64,000 nucleotides of DNA from Thiothrix phosphatis (GTDB lineage: Bacteria; Pseudomonadota; Gammaproteobacteria; Thiotrichales; Thiotrichaceae). The notes beneath the pieces were generated by a model. That model worked only from the letters and a program-made list of their open reading frames with translations. It did not search any database and had not been told where the DNA came from. Where the stretch lies: contig NZ_JAYMYJ010000152.1 of the NCBI RefSeq assembly GCF_035668035.1, positions 62,001 to 126,000 of the forward strand, read 5' to 3'. Position numbers and translations under genes: made by a program. Positions 18,170-26,851 of this stretch are shown one piece after another. Numbering within the stretch: the stretch's first letter is position 1; every line of letters starts with the position of its first letter.

Positions 18170-18886
18170 CTAACAGCGCCTCATAACCTGACTTGAGTGG
18201 GGGACGGCCATCGCTTTGCACAGGTACAAGGCCCCTTCCCTGAAAACGATCATCGCCCCTGCCATTAGCAATGACATCTGTATTGGCATTTGCAGCAATT
18301 GCCGGGCGAGATTGTCATCTGGTGGGGGAAACAGGTTGTGAGATAGGGACATACCCAACAACATGCCCACATTTGATAGCGCCAGAATGCCCAGCAGCAA
18401 CTGACGCGATGAGGAATGTGCGAATAGACGACGCCGCCAGCAACCGCCCAGGTTGCAACCGATAAACATGCCTACATGTGTCCACGGCGCCTGCACAAAC
18501 TTATCCCTCCAGCCCATCCAGCCACTGCCAAGCGGAACCCGGCACAATTCATTGCTCAAAGCCAGCAAGCCCAACTCACCATAATCTGCCATCAAACCGA
18601 TGAGCATGCCAAGGTAGCCGAGCAAGGCCATGACAACGAGTTCCCGCAGCATGCCAAACCGCCGGGCGCAGGTGGCACACCCATAAAGAAACAATAACGC
18701 GGCAGGAATCGCCAGGAGAATGGCCATTGGCAGTTGGTATACATACACCCCCAGCAGCCATATGCTGAGATACACCGCGCACCCCAGCAGGAACATTACA
18801 GCCAACACTTCATCAAGCCGGGACAGCCTACCAGAACCTGGATTCTTCCCATACATCAATCCCGGCGACAAGTGAAAGCTTTTCAT
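18170..18886 (-). CDS. Unknown multi-span membrane protein at the end of the cox operon
   Basis: 238 residues, not recognised. Five or so hydrophobic segments are visible, at about 28-50, 52-70, 80-100, 163-183 and 205-225. A cysteine pair (CATC) lies near residue 71-74 and Trp/Cys-rich segments lie near 120-150. The ATG overlaps the stop of the XdhC-YHS gene (ATGA at 18883-18886), so it is the last gene of the cox operon. In Oligotropha the cox cluster also contains membrane proteins (CoxB, C, H, K), but I cannot assign this one to any of them. Roles such as anchoring or copper handling would be guesses. Confidence 0.7.
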   Translation of the reverse strand: MKSFHLSPGLMYGKNPGSGRLSRLDEVLAVMFLLGCAVYLSIWLLGVYVYQLPMAILLAIPAALLFLYGCATCARRFGMLRELVVMALLGYLGMLIGLMADYGELGLLALSNELCRVPLGSGWMGWRDKFVQAPWTHVGMFIGCNLGGCWRRRLFAHSSSRQLLLGILALSNVGMLLGMSLSHNLFPPPDDNLARQLLQMPIQMSLLMAGAMIVFREGALYLCKAMAVPHSSQVMRRC

Positions 18887-19938
18887 GCACTGCTTGCCTC
18901 TGTTTCAAGGTATTGCTCGGGTGACTTTTCGAAACTGTGCTGGCAACCGGCGCAGCAGAAAAAGTAACGGGTTCCCTGGTATTCAGCGGTGAATTCAGCC
19001 CCCGCCATTGCCACACGCATGCCACAGACCGGATCAATGGCGTGGCCGGAAGATTCCACTGCCTGTATCTGGGCATATACCGGCTTGGCCTGCACCGAAA
19101 CTGGCGACCAAACTGGCAGCTCGACCTTTTTCCCGGTTTGTACCGTACTGATGTTGCGTGGGTGTCTGGCCTGAATCACACCAGCCAGCACCGATACCGC
19201 AATCTCTTCACTGCTCACAGCACCAATATCCAAACCTGCTGGCGCAATAATGGCGTCAACCCGTTTCGCATCGTGCCCACGTTCCTTGAGGTAGGCACGC
19301 AGCTTTTCAGCCTTGCGCCTGCTGGCAATGCAGGCGATGTAGGAAGCTTCCGTGGCCAGCGCGAATTCCAGCCCTGCTTCATCCCGCTTGCCCTGGGTCG
19401 CCACCACCACAAAAGCCGACCGATAACCCTGTAACTGGCTTGCCTCAAAGGTGTTCAGCAGCTTGTCTGCATCCGGGAACATCTCCGCATCCACATCAGG
19501 AAAAGCGACTGTCACTGCAAAACCGGCACGGGAAGCCAGCACAGCCAGACTCCGCGCGGCTGGCGATGCACCGATAATCAGCAGCATAGGCCGGGGAACA
19601 ACCGGGTCAATGAAGATCTCCAGCATTCCACCGCTGTGGCAGGTCATGCCAAAGTCGATGATTCCCTCTTCCCCGGCTGCATCCCGCGTTGGGCTGATCC
19701 GAATCAATCTGGCCTGACCGTCTTGCAGAGCTTTTTTCACTGTGTCGATGACCGCAGGTTGGGCGCAACCGCCCCCAATCCAGCCGTCGATATTGCCTTC
19801 GCTATCCACCACCGCCTTGGCTCCTGGGCGTGCCGATATCGGCGCTTCACATCGCACCACTGTGACAAGCGCAAACGGCTTGCCTTCAGCCTTGAGGGAG
19901 GCAGCCCTGTCCAGAACCGTATCGCTTTGCATCAACAT
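18883..19938 (-). CDS. CoxF/CoxI-type XdhC family maturation protein with C-terminal YHS domain
   Basis: 351 residues from the ATG at 19938, which has AGGAGG 9 bases upstream; a TTG at 19980 is less likely. Residues about 1-260 are an XdhC/CoxI domain (GWIGGGCAQPAV, then a Rossmann segment LLIIGASPAARSLAV and GAVSSEEIAVSVLAG). The C terminus is a YHS domain: DPVCGMRV followed by YFFCCAGCQHSF, rich in cysteines. XdhC-family proteins deliver and sulfurate molybdenum cofactor. In CO dehydrogenase operons they are needed for active-site maturation, where a copper must also be installed. The YHS domain is a metal-binding fold, so a copper-related role is an attractive inference, not shown. Confidence 0.85.
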   Translation of the reverse strand: MLMQSDTVLDRAASLKAEGKPFALVTVVRCEAPISARPGAKAVVDSEGNIDGWIGGGCAQPAVIDTVKKALQDGQARLIRISPTRDAAGEEGIIDFGMTCHSGGMLEIFIDPVVPRPMLLIIGASPAARSLAVLASRAGFAVTVAFPDVDAEMFPDADKLLNTFEASQLQGYRSAFVVVATQGKRDEAGLEFALATEASYIACIASRRKAEKLRAYLKERGHDAKRVDAIIAPAGLDIGAVSSEEIAVSVLAGVIQARHPRNISTVQTGKKVELPVWSPVSVQAKPVYAQIQAVESSGHAIDPVCGMRVAMAGAEFTAEYQGTRYFFCCAGCQHSFEKSPEQYLETEASSA

Positions 19939-19976
19939 AAATGAATACCTCCTGCTATCTGTTTCAATAGCCACTG

Positions 19977-21161
19977 TCAAAGGCTGCTCAGCGTGTCTTC
20001 CAGCGCTAACAGGCTTTGCAAATTGTGCGCTGGAGCCAATACGTCAATGTGTGGCAAGGCTGCCAGCATGGATGCCGTTTTGATTTCATAACCTTCCCTG
20101 CCCAGCAAAGGACTCAGCCAGACAAGTTTGCGGCACTGTTGCCTAATGTCAGCCAGTTGTCTGGCCAGTAAAGCGGGCTCGCCGGTATCCAGCCCGTCGC
20201 TGACAATCATCACCAATGTCCGGCTGGTCAGCAGACGCCGATAATCCCGGTTGAATTTTTCCAGGCATTCGCCAATCCGGGTTCCGCCAGACCAACCCTG
20301 CGAAATCAGCGCCAGACTGGTGCGCATCCGTATCGGGTCTGACTGGCGCAAGGCCTCCGTAATCGGCACCAGCGTGGTGTGATAGGCAAAAGCACTGGCC
20401 TCCTGAAACGCATTGACAATGCCACGGGCAAAGCGCAGGAACACATTGCTGTACAGCGACATCGAACGGCTGACATCCACAATCAGCAATAAACGTGGCG
20501 GGCGACGGTAGCGGTGGCGAAACACCAGTTCCAGCGGCGTACCGCCATAGCGGAGACTGGCTCTGAAGGTATGGCGTAAATCAATACGCCGACCATGACG
20601 CTGCACCTTCTGCCGTCGGATCAGGCGTCGCCGCATATGGCGTGCAAGCTGTTCTGCCAAACGTTCCAGTTCCCGCATTTGCCCATCGTCAACAAGCTGC
20701 CGGAAATCAGCACCTGCCATCCGCTCGAATGCGCTGGCACCGGAACGCACACCGGTTGGAGCAGCATTGTCGCCTTCGTCATAACCCGGCTCGTCCGCTT
20801 CACTGGCAGCAGGCTGATTGGCATTACCGGAAGCACTGCCTGCATCCTGGGAAGGTTTCCGCAAGGTTGCGGCGCGTGGCTGTTCCTGAATGCGTTGCCG
20901 CACATTGCCGGGCCGCCAATAAGCATCAAACAATTCGTCGAAACGCTCCCAGTCATCCTGGTTATTGCACAGCAGCGCACGCAAGCCCCAGCGCAAACGC
21001 TGGACATCATCAACCCCGCACAAAGCGGCGACCCGCTGGGTATCAATTTCTTCCGCGACACCTACCCGGAAATCGTTGAAGCGCGCCATGCGCACAAAAC
21101 CCACCAAACGGGACTGAATGGAAGTTGCAAGGTTTGTTGGCGTTGCGTTCATCCGCTTCAC
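19977..21161 (-). CDS. coxE: CO dehydrogenase maturation protein CoxE (vWA domain)
   Basis: 394 residues. The C-terminal half is a von Willebrand A domain of the CoxE family, with the MIDAS-like DVSRSMS starting at residue 229. The N-terminal half has a basic, Arg-rich helical stretch (about 165-200). CoxE works with the AAA ATPase CoxD to assemble the CuSMoO2 active site of CO dehydrogenase in Oligotropha. The GTG at 21161 overlaps the coxD stop by 4 bases; an ATG at 21152 is an alternative start. Its 3' end lies just upstream of the ribosome site of the XdhC-YHS gene. Confidence 0.9.
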   Translation of the reverse strand: MKRMNATPTNLATSIQSRLVGFVRMARFNDFRVGVAEEIDTQRVAALCGVDDVQRLRWGLRALLCNNQDDWERFDELFDAYWRPGNVRQRIQEQPRAATLRKPSQDAGSASGNANQPAASEADEPGYDEGDNAAPTGVRSGASAFERMAGADFRQLVDDGQMRELERLAEQLARHMRRRLIRRQKVQRHGRRIDLRHTFRASLRYGGTPLELVFRHRYRRPPRLLLIVDVSRSMSLYSNVFLRFARGIVNAFQEASAFAYHTTLVPITEALRQSDPIRMRTSLALISQGWSGGTRIGECLEKFNRDYRRLLTSRTLVMIVSDGLDTGEPALLARQLADIRQQCRKLVWLSPLLGREGYEIKTASMLAALPHIDVLAPAHNLQSLLALEDTLSSL

Positions 21162-22045
21162 ACCGCCTGGGCGATTAATCGCTCCAATAAAGGCTCGTGA
21201 ATCGCTGCGCGGTCTTCCCTTGTTTTAAGCAGGCAAACCAGGGAATCCACCACGGCTTGCGGGTCTTCCGCCAAACCTGTTACCCGCAGATTCAGCAAAG
21301 CAGCGACCCAATCCAGGGCTTCCGCCACGCCCGGTTTCTTGCGTAAATCCTGCTTGCGTAGCTCCTGCACGAAAGCCACTACCTGCCGGGCCAGTTGCGG
21401 CCCGATTTCAGGCACCCGTGCATGAATAATGCTGAGTTCCTTATCGAAATCCGGGTATTCCAGGTAGTGATAAAGGCAACGGCGGCGCAAGGCATCACTG
21501 AGTTCACGGGTACCGTTTGAAGTCAGAATGACATAAGGCCGACTGCGCGCCGTAATGGTCCCCAACTCGGGAACGCTGATCTGGAAATCAGACAGTAACT
21601 CCAGCAGGTAGGCTTCAAATTCCTCATCGGCCCGGTCGATTTCATCAATCAGCAGTACCGGGGAATCTGGCTGGGTAATCGCACGCAACAGCGGCCTTTC
21701 CAGCAAATACTTCTGACTGAAAATATGCTGCTCCGCGCTGTCAGGTGACACTTCGCCCCGCTCGAGCAACTTGATTGCCAGTAACTGGTGTTGGTAATTC
21801 CATTCGTACACAGACGAATTGACATCCAGCCCCTCATAACACTGCAATCTGATGAGCGGGCAGGCAAACACGTCTGACAAAACACGCGCCACCTCGGTTT
21901 TGCCGACACCGGCATCACCTTCCAGCAGCAAAGGCCGTTGCAATTCGGTGAACAGCAACAGGGTCGCGGCCAATGCCCGGTCAGCAATATACCCAGCTCC
22001 GGCAAGGCTCTGCTGCAATTCACCGACCCGATTGTGTTCAGTCAT
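21158..22045 (-). CDS. coxD: CO dehydrogenase maturation ATPase CoxD (MoxR family)
   Basis: 295 residues, a MoxR-type AAA+ ATPase. Walker A is GDAGVGKT (43-50) and Walker B is VLLIDEIDRADEEFEA (about 126-141). CoxD is a membrane-associated chaperone that sulfurates the [MoO3] centre of CO dehydrogenase before copper insertion; it pairs with the vWA protein CoxE. The gene starts 32 bases after coxG and overlaps coxE by 4 bases. The size is typical. Generic MoxR function is possible but the neighbours make CoxD nearly certain. Confidence 0.92.
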   Translation of the reverse strand: MTEHNRVGELQQSLAGAGYIADRALAATLLLFTELQRPLLLEGDAGVGKTEVARVLSDVFACPLIRLQCYEGLDVNSSVYEWNYQHQLLAIKLLERGEVSPDSAEQHIFSQKYLLERPLLRAITQPDSPVLLIDEIDRADEEFEAYLLELLSDFQISVPELGTITARSRPYVILTSNGTRELSDALRRRCLYHYLEYPDFDKELSIIHARVPEIGPQLARQVVAFVQELRKQDLRKKPGVAEALDWVAALLNLRVTGLAEDPQAVVDSLVCLLKTREDRAAIHEPLLERLIAQAV

Positions 22046-22077
22046 AATGCGCCACCTTTGCGATCCTCACCCGCTAT

Positions 22078-22677
22078 TTAATTGCTGGAACTTTTTGCTC
22101 CAAACAGGCTGCGAAAGAACCCCACGATCACCGACCAGGCAAAGGCCAGCCCGTTCAGTTCCTTGGGTTGCTCTGCAAGACGTTCCTGGGCCTCAGACGC
22201 GGCAGCAGCGTCGCCTTCCTGCGTGGCCAGAACATGAGCAGTAAAATTTTTGCCGAACTGGTTCAAAATCTGATCGGCTACCTGCGTCATCATGCGCCCG
22301 CCCAGGCTGGCTGCCTTGCCATTTACCGTTACCACAGCACTTCCTTTAAGCTCACAGGCATTGCTGCCGGTTTCCACCAGTTGCGCAGTCAGATCCATCT
22401 CAGCAGAGGAACTGCCCTTGGTATCCTGACCACGGCCAAGCAGCTGTAATTCGTGCTTGGCGGCATCCATACCTTTAACTTCAATATCGCCATTGAACGC
22501 CATGGTAGCCGGGCCAAGCTTGGCCTTGACTGCGCCTTTGTAATGGCGGTCATCGACAACTTCAGTGATTTCCGCCCCCGGCATACAACTGGCCACACCG
22601 GGAATATCCTGTAGGAATTTCCAGGCGCTGTTGAGCGGTACTTCAATGGGAAAAGTCTTGTCCAGATTAACGTGCAT
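22078..22677 (-). CDS. coxG: CoxG, SRPBCC membrane-recruitment protein of CO dehydrogenase
   Basis: 199 residues. The first 150 residues form a CoxG-type SRPBCC fold, with PGVASCMPGAEI near residue 28 and GRMMTQVADQIL later. After an Ala/Glu-rich linker, the tail GLAFAWSVIVGFFRSLFG is a hydrophobic anchor. CoxG proteins recruit CO dehydrogenase to the cytoplasmic membrane and are implicated in passing electrons to quinone. The gene lies 20 bases after coxL in the same direction. Confidence 0.92.
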   Translation of the reverse strand: MHVNLDKTFPIEVPLNSAWKFLQDIPGVASCMPGAEITEVVDDRHYKGAVKAKLGPATMAFNGDIEVKGMDAAKHELQLLGRGQDTKGSSSAEMDLTAQLVETGSNACELKGSAVVTVNGKAASLGGRMMTQVADQILNQFGKNFTAHVLATQEGDAAAASEAQERLAEQPKELNGLAFAWSVIVGFFRSLFGAKSSSN

Positions 22678-22697
22678 GTATCTCCTCCCTGACTACC

Positions 22698-25103
22698 CTA
22701 ACCGCGTTTATCCAGGCCCAGTTCATGGATTTGCTTCCAGACCCGGTAGGCGTTGTGCGGCATATTCATGTGGGTGATGCCCAGATGTGCGAATGCATCA
22801 ACAATCGCTGAAGTGAAGCACGGAATGCTGCCCACATGCGGCGACTCGGCCACGCCTTTGGCTCCCAATGGATGATGTGGCGATGGGGTCACGGTGTAGT
22901 CGGTTTCCCAATACGGCGTTTCGACAAAGGTCGGGATGAAGTAATCCATAAAGGTATTACCCATTAGATTGCCGTCTTCGTCATAAGGCAGTTCCTGGCC
23001 CATGGCTACAGCGAAACCTTCGTTCAGACCACCGTGAATCTGCCCTTCGATAATCATCGGGTTGATACGGGTACCGCAATCGTCCAATGCATAGAAACGG
23101 CGGACGTGCACCTGCCCTGTGTATTTGTCGATATCCACCACACACAGGTAAACGCCAAACGGATAGGTGAAATTGGGCGGGTCGTAGTAATCCACTGCCT
23201 CCAGCCCCATTTCCATGCCTTCAGGCACATCGTTGTAAGCTGCCCAGGCGATTTCCTTCATGGTTTTTTCCTGCCCTGGCAAGCCTTTGACCTTGAAGCG
23301 ATCGACTTCCCATTCCAGGTCGTTTTCGCTGACTTCCAACAGGTGAGCGGCAATTTTCTGTGCTTTCGCATGAATCTTGCGCGCAGCCACGGCGGTGGCC
23401 GCACCACCTACCGGCGTCGAACGTGATCCGTAAGTACCCAGGCCGTAAGGGGCGGTATCCGTATCGCCTTCCTCAATCTGAATATCCTCGGAAGGCAGGC
23501 CCAGTTCCGTCGCAATGATTTGCGCATAAGTCGTTTGATGCCCCTGCCCTTGGGTGATGGTACCCATGCGGGCAATCACGCTGCCGGTAGGATGCACCCG
23601 GATTTCAGCGCTATCAAACATGCCAACACCGAGAATGTCACAGGCCTTGCTCGGCCCTGCGCCCACGATTTCGGTAAAGGTAACCAGACCGATACCCATC
23701 AGCTCGCCTTGGGCGCGTTTCTCCGCCTGCTCCTTGCGCAAGCCTGCGTAATCCACCGCGTCCAGCACCTTTTCCAAAGCGGTGTGGTAATCGCCGCTAT
23801 CCAGTTGCCAGCCCAGCGCGGTGTCGTAGGGGAACTGTTCCTTTTTCACGAAATTGCGGCGGCGGATTTCAGCCTTGTCCATACCGAGCTTCTGCGCCAG
23901 CACATCCATCATGCGTTCAATCAGATAGACCGCTTCGGTGACGCGGAAGGAGCAGCGGTAAGCAACGCCCCCCGGTGATTTGTTGGTGTAAACACCATCC
24001 ACCTTGACGTAAGCCGTGGGGATGTCATAGGAACCCGTGACGATACTGAACAGCCCGGCGGGCCACTTGGTGGGTTGCGCGTGTGAGTTGAACGCACCGT
24101 GATCAGCCAGCACCTTTACTCTCAAGCCTTTGATGTGGCCTTCCTTGTCTGCGGCGAGTTCACCACTCATCCAGTAATCACGCGCCCAGGCGGTGGTAGA
24201 CAGGTGTTCCATACGGTCTTCCACCCATTTCACCGGACGTCCCAGCACGATGGAGGCAACGATGGCCGTCACGTAACCGGGGTAGATCCCCACTTTATTG
24301 CCGAAACCACCGCCGATATCGGGGGAAATGATCCGAATCTTGCTTTCCGGCAGGCCGGATAACAGGGAAACCACGGTACGCACCACATGTGGCGCCTGCG
24401 AGGTAATGTAGACCGTCAGATGCCCTCTGGCCTTGTCGAAAGAGGCCACGCACCCACAGGTTTCCAGCGGACTGGGGTGTACACGCGGGTAGTACATTTC
24501 CTGTGCCACACTGACTTCAGCCGTATCAAACGCCCGCTCTGTCGCACTGGCGTCGCCGACTTCCCAGCTGAATATATGGTTAGGGTGTTTGCGCGGGCCT
24601 TGGCCGACATTATCCTTGCCGACGGTGTCTTCCCGCAGGATGGGCGCATCCGGCTCCAGCGCCTTGTGTGGGTCAACCAGCACCGGCAGCGGTTCGTATT
24701 CGACCTCAACCAGATCGACTGCATCAGCCGCGATGTAACGGCTGTCGGCAATGACGACCGCCACTTCCTGGTATTGCATGTGGACTTTTTCATCCGCCAG
24801 TACGGCCTGCACATCGCCTGCCAGCGTTGGCATCCAGTGCAGTTTCAGGGGCTTCAGGTCGTCTGCCGTCAATACGGCGTGCACGCCTGGTACTGCCAGC
24901 GCCTTTTCCTTGTTGATGGATTTGATGCGTGCATGGGCATAGGGGCTACGCACAATATCCGCGTAGACCATGCCGGTCATTTTCACGTCATCAACGTAAT
25001 TGCCTTTGCCTTGCACAAAGCGAGGGTCTTCCTTGCGTTTGCGGGAACAGCCGATGCCTTGGATGGGGTCTTGAGTGGTGATGCCTTCAGCGCTTGTTGC
25101 CAT
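22698..25103 (-). CDS. coxL: Aerobic CO dehydrogenase large subunit, form I CoxL
   Basis: 801 residues, the molybdenum/copper subunit that oxidises CO to CO2. The active-site loop reads AYRCSFR at 381-387, the form I signature; C384 is the expected ligand bridging copper to molybdenum (Cys388 in Oligotropha). Form II proteins have AYRGAGR instead. Other cofactor segments are PDIGGGFGNK (261-270), TQGQGHQTTYAQ and the late GAKGVAESPHVG containing the catalytic glutamate. The order coxM-S-L and the presence of coxD, E and G downstream match form I operons of carboxydotrophs. It is full length with no frame damage, so an active enzyme is expected. Confidence 0.96.
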   Translation of the reverse strand: MATSAEGITTQDPIQGIGCSRKRKEDPRFVQGKGNYVDDVKMTGMVYADIVRSPYAHARIKSINKEKALAVPGVHAVLTADDLKPLKLHWMPTLAGDVQAVLADEKVHMQYQEVAVVIADSRYIAADAVDLVEVEYEPLPVLVDPHKALEPDAPILREDTVGKDNVGQGPRKHPNHIFSWEVGDASATERAFDTAEVSVAQEMYYPRVHPSPLETCGCVASFDKARGHLTVYITSQAPHVVRTVVSLLSGLPESKIRIISPDIGGGFGNKVGIYPGYVTAIVASIVLGRPVKWVEDRMEHLSTTAWARDYWMSGELAADKEGHIKGLRVKVLADHGAFNSHAQPTKWPAGLFSIVTGSYDIPTAYVKVDGVYTNKSPGGVAYRCSFRVTEAVYLIERMMDVLAQKLGMDKAEIRRRNFVKKEQFPYDTALGWQLDSGDYHTALEKVLDAVDYAGLRKEQAEKRAQGELMGIGLVTFTEIVGAGPSKACDILGVGMFDSAEIRVHPTGSVIARMGTITQGQGHQTTYAQIIATELGLPSEDIQIEEGDTDTAPYGLGTYGSRSTPVGGAATAVAARKIHAKAQKIAAHLLEVSENDLEWEVDRFKVKGLPGQEKTMKEIAWAAYNDVPEGMEMGLEAVDYYDPPNFTYPFGVYLCVVDIDKYTGQVHVRRFYALDDCGTRINPMIIEGQIHGGLNEGFAVAMGQELPYDEDGNLMGNTFMDYFIPTFVETPYWETDYTVTPSPHHPLGAKGVAESPHVGSIPCFTSAIVDAFAHLGITHMNMPHNAYRVWKQIHELGLDKRG

Positions 25104-25116
25104 GATCTGTTCCTCC

Positions 25117-25593
25117 TCACGCCTGTTGCAGTTTTTGGGCAGCCGACTTCACCGCCTTGATAATGTTCTGGTAGCCGGTGCAACGGCATAGGTTGCCCGC
25201 CATGCCCACGCGAATTTCCTCATCACTTGGGTTGGGGTTTTCCTGTAGGAAACGGTAGGCGCGCACCAACATACCGGGCGTACAAAAGCCGCATTGCAGA
25301 CCGTGCTCGTCAATAAAGGATTGCTGTAATGCGTGCAACCCGGAGGCATCCGCCAGACCTTCCACAGTCAGCACTTCACCCTTATTGGCCTGGATAGCCA
25401 GGACGGTGCAGGACTTCACCGATTGCCCGTTCAGATCCACGGTGCAGGCACCGCAATGGCTGGTATCACAACCGACATGGGTGCCGGTCAAACCAAGCTG
25501 GTCACGGATAACGTAAACCAGCAACTCGCGTGGCTCGACCAGCGCATCAATCGGCTGGCCATTCAATTTGAACATAATGTGTTGCTTGGCCAT
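25117..25593 (-). CDS. coxS: CO dehydrogenase small subunit CoxS, [2Fe-2S] protein
   Basis: 158 residues from the ATG at 25593, which has AAGGAG upstream within the end of coxM; the open frame extends further but the family starts here. It carries two [2Fe-2S] clusters that pass electrons from CoxL to the FAD of CoxM. The plant-type cluster is bound by C42, C47, C50 and C62, and the second by C101, C104, C136 and C138 (CGFC and CRC motifs). It starts 4 bases after the coxM stop and ends 13 bases before coxL. Confidence 0.95.
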   Translation of the reverse strand: MAKQHIMFKLNGQPIDALVEPRELLVYVIRDQLGLTGTHVGCDTSHCGACTVDLNGQSVKSCTVLAIQANKGEVLTVEGLADASGLHALQQSFIDEHGLQCGFCTPGMLVRAYRFLQENPNPSDEEIRVGMAGNLCRCTGYQNIIKAVKSAAQKLQQA

Positions 25594-25597
25594 GGTG

Positions 25598-26461
25598 TCA
25601 GCTCCTTGCCCGCTCCAGGGCGTCACGCATGGAGCGGCGAGCCATCTCTGCCGCCATGTGGGTTTTGTATTCAACGTCCCCGCGCAGATCCTCGACTGGC
25701 TCGCAGGCAGCCATTACCTTTTCCGCTGCCTGTTCTATCAGGCTGTCAGTGATCACCTGACCGCGTAACAGGTCTTCCGCTGCTGTTGCACGAATGGCCA
25801 TGGGCGCCACATTGGTCAAGCCAATGCGGATGTCGCGGCAGCTATCGCCATCCAGGGTAAGAACGACGGGTGAAGCTGCGGTGGCGAAATCGCCGGTCTT
25901 GCGTTTGAGCTTGTTATAGCCGTAACCCGTATGGGGCTGGAAAACCGGCACACGAATCTCCGTCAGGATTTCTCCCTCTTCCAGCGCCGTCCAGTAGGTT
26001 CCCAGAAAGAAATCGGCAGCAGGTACGACCCTGTCCGCCTGTGAATTGCGGATGAGCAGTTCGGCATCCAGCGCCAACATCAGCGCAGGGTGGTCATTGC
26101 CGGGGTCACCATGGGCAATGTCCCCACCGATCGTGCCTTTGTTACGCACTTGCGGGTCAGCGATCAACTTGGCGACATCGACTATCAGCGGGCAGTGTTC
26201 GCGCAAAACCTCGGATGCAATCAGTTCACTTTCGGTCGTCATGGCACCGATGCAGATTGTGTCACCATCCAGACGGATACCCTTCAGTTCAGCTACGCCA
26301 TTCAAATCCACCAGGTGATCAGGCTCGGCAAAGCGCAGTTTCATCATGGGCAGCAGGCTATGCCCGCCCGCCAGGATTTTGGCGTTATCGTGTTCTGCAA
26401 GAAGCTTGAGCGCATCGTTCACACTGGAAGGGGCGTGATATTCAAAACCACTCGGAATCAT
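25598..26461 (-). CDS. coxM: CO dehydrogenase medium subunit CoxM, FAD-binding
   Basis: 287 residues from the ATG at 26461, which follows GGAGGAGGAG; an ATG at 26476 overlaps that ribosome site and is unlikely. CoxM binds FAD and passes electrons from the iron-sulfur subunit to the respiratory chain. The two FAD loops are AGGHS (31-35) and TIGGD (110-114), both conserved in the xanthine oxidase family. It is the first gene of the cox operon, and the rcoM regulator is transcribed divergently about 390 bases away. Confidence 0.95.
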   Translation of the reverse strand: MIPSGFEYHAPSSVNDALKLLAEHDNAKILAGGHSLLPMMKLRFAEPDHLVDLNGVAELKGIRLDGDTICIGAMTTESELIASEVLREHCPLIVDVAKLIADPQVRNKGTIGGDIAHGDPGNDHPALMLALDAELLIRNSQADRVVPAADFFLGTYWTALEEGEILTEIRVPVFQPHTGYGYNKLKRKTGDFATAASPVVLTLDGDSCRDIRIGLTNVAPMAIRATAAEDLLRGQVITDSLIEQAAEKVMAACEPVEDLRGDVEYKTHMAAEMARRSMRDALERARS

Positions 26462-26551
26462 TGTCTCCTCCTCCATTTTTAGTGCCGGGAGGCCATTGCA
26501 GCGCCCCGCTTGTCCACTACTCTACCCCTGCCTGACGGGAAGACAACACAC

Positions 26552-26574
26552 CAGGAATGAACTGCGGATTCCTG
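26552..26574. repeat. Inverted repeat upstream of coxM, possible operator
   Basis: CAGGAAT at 26552-26558 and ATTCCTG at 26568-26574 are perfect complements separated by 9 bases. The centre contains TGCGGAT-like sequence that recurs at 26583. It lies about 91 bases upstream of the coxM start codon, a suitable place for regulator binding. Confidence 0.5.
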
Positions 26575-26580
26575 ACACCA

Positions 26581-26598
26581 ATAGCGGATATAGCGTAT
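26581..26598. repeat. Tandem 9-bp direct repeat upstream of coxM, possible LytTR-type site
   Basis: ATAGCGGAT and ATAGCGTAT lie back to back and differ by one base. A third partial copy (TGCGGAT) occurs at 26563-26569. LytTR-domain regulators such as RcoM bind short direct repeats, so this is a candidate site; the match to a published RcoM consensus was not established. Confidence 0.45.
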
Positions 26599-26851
26599 GA
26601 ACAATCGAGCGGAAGAAGAAAAAACTCATTAATAATAAGGTATTTATAATATTTCACAGGCAGGCACATCACACCACCCACGAGGCCGGTAGGGTCTCTG
26701 TTAACCCCTATTCATTGGGCTATACTTGTAGGCTCAATACAGGCCCGTTTCGAGGGGATTTATTGCAGGTACCGCTTTGGAGCCGCGCAAAAACACCTGA
26801 CGCTTTAGATGCCAGGATTATAAATAGTCTGATTAATTTACAGGATCAACA

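Larger units (their letters stand above)
26462..26851. promoter_or_regulatory. Divergent coxM/rcoM control region
   Basis: A 390-base gene-free stretch, AT-rich in its middle, between two divergent genes. It holds an inverted repeat (26552-26574), a tandem 9-bp repeat (26581-26598) and -10-like hexamers TATAAT (26645-26650) and TATACT (26721-26726) in the rcoM direction. None has a convincing -35 box. Promoters for both coxM and rcoM must lie here if the operons start at these genes. Confidence 0.6.

Noticed and set aside
18883..19938. A second xdhC for xanthine dehydrogenase
   Set aside because: It is embedded in the cox operon with overlapping genes on its downstream side, so a CO dehydrogenase role is more likely.
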